Below are positions 1 through 8,571 of a DNA stretch of 16,890 bases, piece after piece. Source of the stretch: Perkinsus olseni. Its lineage: Eukaryota > Perkinsozoa > Perkinsida > Perkinsidae. The notes beneath the pieces are model-generated. The model did no database searches. It saw only the letters and a list, made by a program, of their open reading frames with translations, and was not told where the DNA came from. The stretch lies in assembly GCA_013115135.1 (NCBI GenBank), contig JABANP010000797.1, positions 1 through 16,890 of the forward strand. Direction: 5' to 3'. Within the stretch, counting starts at the first letter, position 1, and every line of letters begins with the position of its first letter. Both the position numbers and the translations under genes were made by a program.

Positions 1-87
1 CGCGGAGCCATCCGTCGCTACAACCTACCGGGTCGCCTGCTCACCGGGCGATGTGCGCTGCGCGTCCGAGGCCGTGCACTCTCCGGC

Positions 88-715
88 TTGGCACCACTTC
101 GACCAGTCTTTCACCAGGCACTCAGATCGGCAGGAGTTCCTACAACGTGCTATGCGGTGTCACCGTCAACGCGTCGTCAACCCCTCTGCTCTCCTGCGCC
201 TGCGAGAGACCGTAGCCGCGCCACTACCACATCGAAGATCTTTCGAAAGCCTTCCTGCTCTATGGCGCGTCGCGCTTTGCCGATGAAGACTGTGGTTGGT
301 GCTGCTGAGCCACCGCCGTGCGCAGCTGTCTTCATGCAAGTGCCCCATGGAGTATAGCTCCGTCGGGCGGCGTTCTTGGCTACGAGTCTCGACGCCGTTT
401 GACCGTACCACGGCACGCCATCACTATGCCTCGGCCTAGCATCCCGCCAGCATCACCCATGTCGACGACGGCTTATAGCCCAAGTCTTTCTGGTCCAAGC
501 AAGAGAGAGCTGACCTCACGCGCGCTACGCAAACACTGCAACCACCACTTCGCATCCAGCAAACTGCCCAGGCGGCTTAACTGATGACTCCAGACGAGAA
601 CGTGCTCTCGAAATGTGTCTGGATGGATGAGTACGACGCCGTCACCCTCTACGCATCCCACCGCTTGGCAACTTCAGGCTCGCTGGGTACGGCGTAAAAA
701 GATAGAAGCGCCCCG
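88..715 (+). pseudogene. Reverse transcriptase remnant
   Basis: Two RT landmarks are visible at about the right spacing. FMQVPHGV ending at 354 resembles the 'LPFG' block before the palm active site and is followed at once by a TAG. HVDDGL at 458-475, in another frame and again followed by TAG, resembles the YVDD catalytic motif. Between them lie ~35 codons without an open frame. The motif matches are short and the frame changes, so the domain call leans on the clear RNase H and integrase downstream. No function is expected. Confidence 0.45.
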
Positions 716-1033
716 TTGCCGATTCGAATGACGCCGACCTCGACCTCGGCCTCGACCTCCCGACCGCGACTTACCACCTCCTCAGAACCCCTTACTGCAG
801 CAGCAAGCCTTCGCTACGTTTGCGGCGTGTGCGATCCACTCGCCTGCAGCCGAGGCCGCCACTCGACGGCGCGCGTACTTCTGCGACCAGGCTGGCGCGC
901 CTCGCTGACGATGTTGAGGTGCCTGCTGACATCATCCCTTACAACTGGCTACAATGCCGACGACATCTATGCAATATGAAGCCAGCCTCGACACGTCGCC
1001 CCTACCTCGACGCCAATGACAACCCCATCTACT

Positions 1034-1428
1034 TCTGCCTGTGTTGATGCTTCATCACAAGCGGTAGGACTCACGATCACTGCTCGAGGACATGACCGTG
1101 TTATTGCTCACAGTCTTCTTGTACCCCCGATCTAAAGCCTTGTGGACTGTGGTTCGTCCTCGAACTACAAGCCATCATTCTGTCCATACCTTACATCGAC
1201 CAGTTCGTTGGACGCCTTTAAGCACAACCACAAACTACCTCGAGTCATCATATGCTCCGACAGCCTTCGTCAATGTGCAGAGACTCAACTCTACTCGTGA
1301 TCCGTCCGGCGACTTGAACAGTTGGGACAAGTCCAATATACACAAGGCTCGTCAGCTACTCAGTCAACGCGGCTATCAACTACGACATCTCAAAGGCACT
1401 GCCAACTCCTGCGGACCCTATCTCCAGA
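1034..1428 (+). pseudogene. RNase H remnant of the pol gene
   Basis: All four expected landmarks appear in order, spread over two frames. CVDASSQAVGL holds the first Asp at 1046-1048. WFVLELQAIILSI holds the Glu at 1162-1164. VIICSDSLRQC holds the second Asp at 1259-1261. LRHLKGTANS, followed after a frame change by ADPISR (Asp at 1414-1416), gives the last. This is the D-E-D-D set of retroelement RNase H, and the closing 'AD-x-(I/L)-SR' is typical of retrotransposon pol. At least three frameshifts break the domain, so it is not functional. Confidence 0.6.
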
Positions 1429-1566
1429 GGACTACCTGTTCAACTACGATGTGACGCCGACCCCAAGTACTACGACTCTGCCTACCTTCAAGAGTGCGGG
1501 ATCATCAACTTCGTGCTGACAGTACCCATAGCAACTCTGCTCCTACATGTGCTGTGACCTCCGCTA

Positions 1567-2094
1567 ATGTTACCTCCGATGACTCCGACGACACAGACAA
1601 CAACAACAACAACAACAACAACGACCAAGTCAACCCAGTTGTCGTCTCTCTTCCTCAAGTTGGATACTCCATCGATGTCCTCAAGACAGCACAGCACTCG
1701 GACCCCCACATCAGCGCCATCATTGCCTCTCTCGGTAATCGTCAACAGCTTCTCAACCCTCAGAGTTCAACTGAAGTACTACTTCCTCGACTCCGACGGA
1801 CTACTCCGATACTACCCTCACCACGAGAAGTTACCCCGACTTCAAGCAGACTGCCCGGTTGTCATCCCAAGCAGCGGTGCCAAAGCTCTATGGTCACGCC
1901 TTCACGAAGCGCACAATCACCCTGGCAGTGGTTCTGGTCTACGCCGACTACAACGACTGGTTATCTGGCATCGAATGCCGCGGGATGTTCGACGCTGGAC
2001 TTCTCAATGTGTTATCTGCCTTCGTAGCCGACGAGAACGCCAGGCCATGAACACTGTCAACAAGTTTCGAGTCAAGAGCACAAGACCCCTTTGA
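1567..2094 (+). pseudogene. Integrase N-terminal H2C2 zinc-binding domain fragment
   Basis: After a Thr-rich segment coded by a CAA repeat, this open frame ends in an integrase H2C2 finger: His codons at 1903-1905 and 1912-1914 (HEAHNHPG) and Cys codons at 2008-2010 and 2017-2019 (QCVICLRSR). Between them sits WHRMPRDVRRW, matching the 'W..M..DV' core of retroelement integrase zinc fingers. The finger binds zinc and helps the integrase multimerise and grip cDNA ends. The frame closes just after the finger, and the catalytic core continues in another frame from about 2091, so a frameshift separates the two domains. Confidence 0.75.
1598..1622 (+). repeat. (CAA)n microsatellite
   Basis: About eight CAA units in an uninterrupted 25-bp run inside the pol remnant, just upstream of the integrase zinc finger. 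It codes for Thr or Asn runs depending on frame. Confidence 0.95.
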
Positions 2095-2555
2095 AGTCCC
2101 TCAACATAGACTACTGCGGCCCATACCATGGTACAAGCGGTTCTCCGGTGGCATTGGTCGCATGTGCTGCTACCGGTTTCGTATATGGTCGACTTCTTCC
2201 AGACCGGAAGCTTGCTACTCTGATACACTGCCTCTTCCTCTTGTTCAACGAGAACGGTTACCCATCCATCCTCTGTTGTGACCGGGATAGCACTATTCTA
2301 GCGGCAGCCGACCACCTGGCCTCATGGGGCATCACGGTGGCCACCATACCGGCCTACTCAGTTAAGCTGGCGTGGTGGGAACGTGTACACCGACAACTAC
2401 ATGACCATATGCGTTGCTATCTTCTACATCAACAAGCTGCACTACAACAGAATGGTAACCCAACTCCACCTCCCCTACCTACGCCGACACTGAGAAAGCC
2501 CTGGCTTCGAGTATCATGGCAATCAACGAGACCCCTCACGGCCCGGGAGGACTAG
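2091..2555 (+). pseudogene. Integrase catalytic core (DDE) fragment
   Basis: The frame carries a readable DDE set: Asp in LNIDYCGPY (2109-2111), Asp in LCCDRDSTI (2280-2282), and Glu in WWERVHRQL (2379-2381), with 32 residues between the second Asp and the Glu. The usual retroelement spacing is about 35. The three acidic residues bind the metals used to join cDNA to target DNA. No ATG fits the domain start, and the frame overlaps the next integrase fragment in a different frame. It is the best preserved part of this pol, but it is cut off from its zinc finger and C-terminal domain by frameshifts. Confidence 0.75.
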
Positions 2556-3076
2556 GAGTAACGCCTAATATGATGGTTCACAGTAATGGTGATGCTATGT
2601 TGCCCAAGTCTCTGGTTCTCAACGACAACAACTCTGACGAAGCCATCCAGTACGTCAAGAGACTGATCATTGCCCCCATCAAGGATGAAACCACCGTCCA
2701 ACAACTCCGTCAAGGAATGGCATTATCACTCCGGCAGTATCTACGACTGACCCGACTACCTCACCTCAAACGCCATGATGGTCCCACAAGATACCAGGTT
2801 CCGATTGATCATCCTTCAAGTCGGCTCAAGTCTGGTGATCCTTGCTACTACTGGCGCCCTCGTGCTCACAAGCTGTCTTCCAGCTGGTTACCGGCAACAT
2901 TCATTGCCCGACTTCCCGACACCAACTTCGCAGTTCTGCAGAAGCCCAGTGGTCAGCGTATAATCGAGTATTTCTTCAATGTAATGTGCATCCGCACCTC
3001 CGAGGAATTATCTACTTCTACTACTACCACCACAGCTTCCCCCCAGCACCTGACTACTACCACCACTGCACACTAG
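2516..3076 (+). pseudogene. Integrase C-terminal region fragment
   Basis: The frame starts inside the end of the catalytic core. INETPHGPGGLGVTPN resembles the 'lN-x-T-P-H-x-x-L-G-x-x-P' segment that follows the DDE core in retroelement integrases. Near 2827-2920 it reads LKSGDPCYYWRPRAHKLSSSW, like the small SH3-like C-terminal domain ('GDxV...KL...W.GP'). It ends in a Thr-rich low-complexity tail and a TAG at 3074-3076, which may be the true end of pol. The 186-codon frame overlaps the core fragment by 40 bp in another frame. Confidence 0.6.
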
Positions 3077-3510
3077 ACAACTAGCACGACTACAAGGCCA
3101 AAACTGATACTAACCCCGCTCCCACAACTGCAAGTCCAAGGCTGATATTTTGATTCTGATGATTGATGATGATGACAGGTGAGTATATTCTGTGTACTAT
3201 TATCTTTTCTTTTTCGCTCCCCCGGGAGCATGGTGATTCTCTGTGATAATTACGTCGCTCCGCTGAGCGCATCTCACATCTCGCTCACCCTGCGGAAACG
3301 CTCAATTAAGAAACGCATGGATAAGCCGACTAACTATCTGTATTTGTGCAACAACTATAACTCCATTCACTCCATTTCCATCTATGTCGAGTTCCCAAGC
3401 TAACAAGGAAGATAGATCGCCCGAGCAAGACTTCTACTCGCCCGAATCGCTACTAAGTTGGTGTTCGCCTTTCCAACCTGAGTGCTGGCTTCGAGATAAT
3501 AACACCAGCG
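3077..3510. other. Non-coding interval; possible LTR remnant
   Basis: No convincing coding sequence. It begins just after the pol stop, where a 3' LTR would be expected. A stretch from about 3180 or 3189 (TG/TGT) to 3405 (ending ACA) has LTR-like ends, but the matching 5' LTR is outside the window and I see no clear polypurine tract or target duplication, so this is only a possibility. A short CGCTGAGCG palindrome sits near 3257. Promoter sequence for the protease downstream may also lie here; no TATA box stands out. Confidence 0.3.
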
Positions 3511-3525
3511 AGAGTTCTCTTGCAG
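3511..3525 (+). promoter_or_regulatory. Candidate 3' splice / trans-splice acceptor upstream of the protease
   Basis: A pyrimidine-rich tract runs into TTGCAG ending at 3525, 42 bp before the protease ATG. Perkinsus and dinoflagellate mRNAs are known to receive a spliced leader at such AG sites, so this could be where the protease mRNA starts. A cis intron acceptor is equally possible from sequence alone. Confidence 0.4.
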
Positions 3526-3567
3526 ACAGGTCACATTCATCCGTGTCTCTTTATTAAAGAGTCTTTA

Positions 3568-4839
3568 ATGCCCCAGAGCGTTCGGCGATTACTCGCACTC
3601 CACATGAGTTTGTTATATCCGTGCGTAGCAACTGGTCAGTTAATTAGGCTTCCGATCCAGCGTACACCGTGGTCTTGGAAGGGGCAGTACGATCAATTAC
3701 TTCTCGTGCCAATCAAAGCCGATCGTCAAGGTCTCAACCTCCTTGTGGATACGGGGACACATGAGCTGTTCTTCATATCGGAAGAATGGCTCAAGGAGAG
3801 CGAGGGGCTCGGAGCGTGCGAAGCATCTATTTTCGGCTGTTACCAGTGCACGACAGACCTCTGTGATGCAGAAGTGAGCGAAATCGAGTTCTGTGATGGC
3901 GACTGCGTATCCGTTGTGCCCCTAACCGGCAACCTCACGATAGGTGGGCAGGAAGTTCCAGAGGTCAAGTTCGGACTAGTAGGGGGACATTCGGGTTCGC
4001 TGGGGCCCCACGCATCCCTGGGGTTGGCGTCTCAGCCGGAGGAGGACGAGGATGATTACGTCCCGCTGTTGGACCAGCTCGTGATGAAACGCGTCATTAA
4101 ATCGACGGACTTCTCCATCGTCTTCAACCCTGGGAATCTGAGTGAAGGGGAGCTGATCCTCGGAGGCTTCGACCCCAGCCGATACCGCGGCCCGATGTCC
4201 TTCGTACCCCTCAAGGATGGGTATAATACTTGGACAGTCGGGCTGAAGAGTATCCAAGTTGTGGGCAACGCCACTCCCATACCGTTAACAGGGGATTTGC
4301 CGATTAGCATCGACAGCGGGTGCTCGAGCTTATATGCACCGGAAGAAATATTTGTTTCAATAATTTCCGCGATGAATTCAAGTCTAGCGGCGGCGGGCCG
4401 GCTCGTCAAGTTGGAACGAAGCTCTAAGGAAGCACCCCTCTTAGGGAATTGTGCAGACCGAGAGTATCTCCCTCCGCTTCAGTTAACCTTTGGTACGGAT
4501 ACTCCATCGGGCGGCAACAACGCAACCGTTGTTATATCCCAAGAGCTATACGTGCAAGCCTTCGATACCGACGAAGGAGAGAAATGTGTCGTGCTCATCA
4601 GGGAAGCTCCGGAAGATGAAGCTGAGATTACCATCGGACAGAATCTGCTACGTCAGTATTTCCTCTACTTCCAATACGGCAAGCGGCGAATCGGTTTTGC
4701 AAGGACGATGGAGAAGCCCACGGCGCCGAAGATGAGGCCAAAATCGCCTTTAAAAAAGCACACAGAGTTGCATCTACACCATTTCCAGACCTACTTGGTA
4801 AAACCCCACAGCCATTTAATAAAGCCCAGATCAAATTAG
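3568..4839 (+). CDS. Secreted pepsin-like aspartic protease (peptidase family A1)
   Basis: This is a 423-aa, uninterrupted reading frame. I start at ATG 3568 because it gives a signal peptide: two Arg, then LLALHMSLLYPC, likely cut near VATG-Q (residues 20-24). The upstream TTG is at the splice-acceptor motif. The bilobal A1 fold shows both catalytic aspartates, D61 in VDTGT and D249 in IDSGC, 188 residues apart (pepsin 183). Family features between and after include FSIVFNPG, LILGGFDPSRYRGP and the closing IGQNLLRQYFLYF...IGFAR (356-379). The flap is odd: the position of pepsin Tyr75 appears to be Phe108 (IEFCDGDC), set in a cluster of six Cys (84, 91, 94, 99, 109, 113). It probably hydrolyses peptides in the secretory route or outside the cell. 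Residues from ~403 to the stop come from an inverted-repeat element. A lysosomal role is possible; the substrate is unknown. Confidence 0.92.
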   Translation: MPQSVRRLLALHMSLLYPCVATGQLIRLPIQRTPWSWKGQYDQLLLVPIKADRQGLNLLVDTGTHELFFISEEWLKESEGLGACEASIFGCYQCTTDLCDAEVSEIEFCDGDCVSVVPLTGNLTIGGQEVPEVKFGLVGGHSGSLGPHASLGLASQPEEDEDDYVPLLDQLVMKRVIKSTDFSIVFNPGNLSEGELILGGFDPSRYRGPMSFVPLKDGYNTWTVGLKSIQVVGNATPIPLTGDLPISIDSGCSSLYAPEEIFVSIISAMNSSLAAAGRLVKLERSSKEAPLLGNCADREYLPPLQLTFGTDTPSGGNNATVVISQELYVQAFDTDEGEKCVVLIREAPEDEAEITIGQNLLRQYFLYFQYGKRRIGFARTMEKPTAPKMRPKSPLKKHTELHLHHFQTYLVKPHSHLIKPRSN

Positions 4840-4900
4840 TAAAACCCCAAAGCAATTTGATTTTACGAAAGACCAATTTAGTAGAGCCCAACGAAATCAC
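4773..4900 (+). repeat. Left arm of inverted-repeat element
   Basis: About five degenerate 20-21-bp units, reverse complement of those in the right arm. It contains the last ~21 codons and TAG (4837-4839) of the aspartic protease. Confidence 0.7.
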
Positions 4901-5274
4901 TAACAAGTACGGAAAAACTCACAACGTCGGCCTACATTAAGTAAGCCCTCCTTATTCTACAGATCGCGGGTTAAAGTTTAATCGTTAAACATTCAAATTG
5001 AGGCTCCGAGTCGGAGGCTCCGACTGTCTTGCCTAACATAGCTGAGCAACAAGGATACAATGTTTGGGCGTGATTGAAGCAAAGTTGCAAATTGTATACA
5101 AAGTTGCATAGTAGCCTCTTCAACCCCTTTTTGAAGCAACTTCTCACAGTACGGCAGAAGGTACTCTGCCTTCGCTGAGCGAAGTTCGCTCCACCACCTC
5201 TCCCGCCATTCGTGGGCCGGAGTCCCCGGGCCGGGAGGAGAGACGATCCGAATGCGTCTCGCGTGCCGACTAAA

Positions 5275-5419
5275 TTGCTTTGGGGTTTTACTAATTTGGT
5301 CTAGGCTTTATTAAATTACTCTGGGATTTTACTAATTTGGCCTGGGCTATATTGAATTGCTCTGGGGTTTTACTAGTTTGCTCTGGGGTTTTACTAAGTA
5401 GGTCTGGAAATGGTGTAGA
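5275..5419 (-). repeat. Right arm of inverted-repeat element
   Basis: About six tandem 20-21-bp units, each with a ctNtggg(g/a)ttttact(a/g) core, ending in the terminal 36 bp that mirror 4773-4808. Confidence 0.75.
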
Positions 5420-5930
5420 CTGATCACTGAAGAATTCCGAGCTCTAGCTCTCGGAGGGTATTCGTGTTGTCTTCCAATTGCTGAAGATCGATTACTACTT
5501 AATGAACCGCTGTCTTGACGCCAATGTAGACTCAGTTTCGAGTTTTCCAGTGCTGGGGCGAATTTCAGTCGTATGCGTACGACAGACCCCCACTCAGAAT
5601 CTCGAGGTGATCAACTCCGCGGGAACCTGCTACTGGAATTCTTGATATTCAAAATTCGCGCAAGATGGGAGCACCATCCTTCTACATTGCATGAAACAAC
5701 GCTGTATGATTGGAGGTTCCCCGCGGGGCCCTCAGCGGGGACAGTGGTTGACGCGGGTGCATATCCCACCAAAGCGTATTTTGCAAAGTATACAGTATTG
5801 ACCGAGTAAAAGCCCACCCAGGTAGGAGTGGGGTTTATGATTATATCGACTTCGAGTAATTCCGGCAGCGGAATAATGAAGGACGGATACTCAGCGGTTG
5901 GATTGTATTCATTGGTTATCAGATTGAATT
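5420..5930. other. Interval without recognised gene
   Basis: I see no recognisable protein. A 78-codon open frame from 5573 to 5809 has no family signature. Small palindromes are present: a 6-bp stem with a TGCG loop at 5568-5583, CCCCGCGGGG at 5719-5728, and a weaker hairpin near 5808-5832. The promoter or 5' leader of the recombinase reading frame that starts at 5931 would have to lie here. Confidence 0.4.
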
Positions 5931-6793
5931 ATGCCGAAGAGCCCCCGGCCTGGGGCAAGGAGTGATGATGGTACTAAGGAAGTGTCCCATTCGGCTGAGA
6001 AAGCGAGGCCGAAGAGGGGCTCTTTTGGTTTGGCACTCCAGGCGGCGTCGAGAATCACGGAGGTCGACATCACGCGTTTTGGCGACAATTCTAGGACTGA
6101 GAATACGCAGAAGAAGTATAAGAATGTTCACGAGAAGTACTTCGAGCTGAACAGAGCCGCGGGTAGGGATCCGATTCCCTTTAGGGCGGAGACGGCTTGC
6201 GTATTAATCATTAGCCTAGTGCGTGGGAATTATGTCTATGAGACAGTTGAGCAATACGGAAGGATAGTCAAGCAGCTCGCACGCGAGCAACGCGGTGAAG
6301 CTCTCGAGGTGGTCGAAGAAGCTAGGGTTAAACTGTTTTTACGTGCAGCACAGAAGCTCTGTATACAGTCAGGCGTAGCTCAGCAAAGGAGGGCCGTTAC
6401 GCTATCGGTGGGGATATTCGCATGTTGGCCGGTGTCACCGAAGCCTCTGATCAAGGAATAATAACGGGGATGGTGACTGGGATCGCGGCACTACTGAGAG
6501 TGAGCGAGCTGCTGGCGCTACAAGTGAGGAACGTTAAGTTGGTCTACGAGGGCAGTTCAGGCCCCAGAGCCGAGATTTACATAGCCTGCTCGAAGACCGA
6601 CCAGCTGTGGCAAGGAGCCACGGTAGCCGTCGGGTGCTGCTGCGGGGATGGCCCTGACCCGATTTGTCCCTTCCACAGACTTAGCGGGTGGGTCGGCGCT
6701 GGGTCTGAGGATAGCCGTATATTTCCGTACGAGCGCAAGGAGTTCACGGTCCGTGGCTCAGACTCTGAGTACATGAGCCTCTCGATTAGTTAA
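5931..6793 (+). pseudogene. Truncated, frameshifted tyrosine recombinase (copy 1)
   Basis: The first frame (5931-6461, ATG start) gives a basic leader and then a SAM-like core-binding domain (NTQKKYKNVHEKYFELNRAA ... VYETVEQYGRIVKQL) that aligns in pattern with the intact recombinase at 15402. The catalytic domain continues in the -1 frame to 6793: it has the first catalytic Arg in AALLRVSELLAL (6497-6499) and the beta-hairpin Lys in CSKTDQ (6593-6595). The switch falls at a G4 run near 6411-6414, where one added G would restore the frame. After FPYERKEF the sequence leaves the family: the H-x-x-R box, the His/Trp and the Tyr nucleophile are absent. It therefore cannot recombine DNA as it stands. 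The source could be a DIRS-like element or a stand-alone YR gene; no RT was seen beside it. Confidence 0.7.
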
Positions 6794-7088
6794 CAACAGC
6801 ATGAAGACGACGAGATCGCTATGTAATCGGATTGGATTGAATCGAATGTGAATAATCAACTCGTAACTCCGAGCCAAGCCTTGGTCATTACACACATGAA
6901 CATCACAAAAAATAAACAACAAAAAATGAAAATGGCAGCTAGACACTTCCTCTCCTCAAAATACTCACTGTAGATCAATAGATTGGACAATACGAAATCT
7001 ATGGATATGAAATTAGTATCTTCATCTCACCTTCAAATTAACATATTTGATCAATATGATATCAATGTGGTCTGAGAGAGCTAAGATA
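6794..7088. other. AT-rich non-coding spacer (repeated at 8275-8571)
   Basis: No gene seen. AT-rich with short A runs. It lies between the end of the recombinase fragment and the 3' end of the antisense gene fragment, so it would hold the 3' UTR of the latter. No structured motif stands out. Confidence 0.5.
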
Positions 7089-7597
7089 TTAATAATAATA
7101 TCCAGCCTTCTTTTCATCTTCTCTCCGTAACTTCTCCATTTCGTTCCTCATTTTCCCAGCCTTTTCCCTGTGGACTTTTACTATCCAGTTAGTGCTATCG
7201 TTATCGTCCCGGTACTGGCGCGGGGGGTCCTTCATGATCGCTTCCACAATGTAAAGGCAGTTTTTATGACTTAGGAAGGAGTCGAACATGGGGCAGGTAT
7301 TATCATCTAGAATTTTTCAGAGTCTTTGGCGAAAGATGACTCAAGGGCAGCACCCCAGCCTTGTTGAGTCTGTCCCAGTTCTTCTTGTCCCCCACTGCAC
7401 TTCCACGTCTCCTACATTACCTCGGAAAGACATCCATCCGTTTTCGCTGAAAGAGCACAAAAAAATCGATGAAGATTTGCGATTGCATCACCCGGAAAGC
7501 GAGAGATGTCTCCCTGCCTGAACAGAAGAAAAGATTCGACTTTTGTGGACCGATTCGATCTGAGCGTATGAGAAGTCAAGAACTCTTTTTCTTCCAT
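7089..7597 (-). pseudogene. Broken copy of the unknown antisense gene 3' part (copy 1)
   Basis: Same sequence as 8572-9093 on the minus strand, but interrupted by the single-base length changes: T5 versus T4 near 7312, C5 versus C6 near 7389, A7 versus A6 near 7458, and one T missing near 7517. Two open pieces survive, 7089-7289 and 7412-7597. Because all changes are run lengths, the break could be real decay or a sequencing or consensus error. The protein family is not recognised. Confidence 0.6.
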
Positions 7598-7666
7598 TTT
7601 GTACCATCATTTTGATAATTCATCTGTCGTATGAATAAAATTGCATTTGGACTCTCCCAGGCTTAC

Positions 7667-8274
7667 GCGGAGACGGCTTGCGTATTAATCATTAGCCTAG
7701 TGCGTGGGAATTATGTCTATGAGACAGTTGAGCAATACGGAAGGATAGTCAAGCAGCTCGCACGCGAGCAACGCGGTGAAGCTCTCGAGGTGGTCGAAGA
7801 AGCTAGGGTTAAACTGTTTTTACGTGCAGCACAGAAGCTCTGTATACAGTCAGGCGTAGCTCAGCAAAGGAGGGCCGTTACGCTATCGGTGGGGATATTC
7901 GCATGTTGGCCGGTGTCACCGAAGCCTCTGATCAAGGAATAATAACGGGGATGGTGACTGGGATCGCGGCACTACTGAGAGTGAGCGAGCTGCTGGCGCT
8001 ACAAGTGAGGAACGTTAAGTTGGTCTACGAGGGCAGTTCAGGCCCCAGAGCCGAGATTTACATAGCCTGCTCGAAGACCGACCAGCTGTGGCAAGGAGCC
8101 ACGGTAGCCGTCGGGTGCTGCTGCGGGGATGGCCCTGACCCGATTTGTCCCTTCCACAGACTTAGCGGGTGGGTCGGCGCTGGGTCTGAGGATAGCCGTA
8201 TATTTCCGTACGAGCGCAAGGAGTTCACGGTCCGTGGCTCAGACTCTGAGTACATGAGCCTCTCGATTAGTTAA
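7667..8274 (+). pseudogene. Tyrosine recombinase fragment (copy 2)
   Basis: Duplicate of the 3' part of the recombinase at 5931-6793. It starts inside the core-binding domain (AETACVLIISLVRGNYVYE) and has lost the leader. It carries the same -1 frame change at the G4 run and the same truncation before the H-x-x-R box. Codons from 7631 fuse a few unrelated residues to its front. It has no expected activity. Confidence 0.7.
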
Positions 8275-8571
8275 CAACAGCATGAAGACGACGAGATCGC
8301 TATGTAATCGGATTGGATTGAATCGAATGTGAATAATCAACTCGTAACTCCGAGCCAAGCCTTGGTCATTACACACATGAACATCACAAAAAAATAAACA
8401 ACAAAAAAATGAAAATGGCAGCTAGACACTTCCTCTCCTCAAAATACTCACTGTAGATCAATAGATTGGACAATACGAAATCTATGGATATGAAATTAGT
8501 ATCTTCATCTCACCTTCAAATTAACATATTTGATCAATATGATATCAATGTGGTCTGAGAGAGCTAAGATA

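Larger units (their letters stand above)
1..3076 (+). mobile_element. Decayed LTR retrotransposon pol, probably BEL/Pao-like (RT-RNase H-integrase)
   Basis: The whole stretch reads as one degraded pol on the plus strand. RT, RNase H and integrase motifs occur in the right order but in different frames, so frameshifts and stops separate them. The order RT-RNase H-integrase is shared by Ty3 and BEL/Pao. I lean to BEL/Pao because a segment near 805-860 reads YVCGVCDPLA, like the 'DPLG' motif of the Pao linker region, and because the integrase has a WWERVHRQL segment after its glutamate, like the WERLV segment of BEL/Pao integrases. No intact reading frame longer than ~190 codons remains. The 5' part (gag, protease, early RT) lies outside the window. 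Decay is stronger in RT and RNase H than in integrase. Ty3-like is the alternative. Confidence 0.65.
4773..5419. mobile_element. 647-bp inverted-repeat (foldback/MITE-like) element
   Basis: The outer 36 bp of each end (4773-4808 and 5384-5419) are inverted copies matching at 35 of 36 positions. Inside them both arms consist of degenerate ~20-21-bp tandem units related to ctctggggttttactaattt: about six units on the right (~5277-5404) and about five in opposite orientation on the left (~4793-4900). A second left block (~4813-4860) pairs with ~5272-5318, so the right arm has gained about two units. The ~370-bp centre has no reading frame of note and holds small palindromes near 5006 and 5171. 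I see no clear target-site duplication and no transposase, so it would be non-autonomous. A chance foldback is unlikely given the 35/36 match. Confidence 0.75.
6186..7666. repeat. Tandem duplication, unit 1 (1481 bp)
   Basis: Near-identical to 7667-9149 and directly adjacent. The unit spans the 3' part of the recombinase fragment, an AT-rich spacer, and antisense coding sequence. It differs from unit 2 by six single-base length changes in short runs (A, A, T, C, A, T). Its boundaries are sharp, with no shared bases beyond the ends. Confidence 0.95.

Noticed and set aside
3180..3405. Complete 3' LTR of the pol remnant (TG...CA).
   Set aside because: Only the dinucleotide ends fit. No second LTR, target duplication or clear polypurine tract is visible in the window, so it is kept only as a possibility in the interval description.
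4056..4409. 117-codon minus-strand frame opposite the protease.
   Set aside because: Shadow of the strongly supported A1 protease on the other strand.
5275..5405. Telomere-like repeats, because of ggggtttt words.
   Set aside because: The units are ~20-21 bp and degenerate, and they are inverted relative to the left arm; they belong to the foldback element.
6405..6425. Programmed -1 frameshift in the truncated recombinase.
   Set aside because: The site (tcg gtg ggg ata) is not an X-XXY-YYZ slippery heptamer, I saw no downstream pseudoknot, and the protein is truncated anyway. An indel in the G run is simpler.
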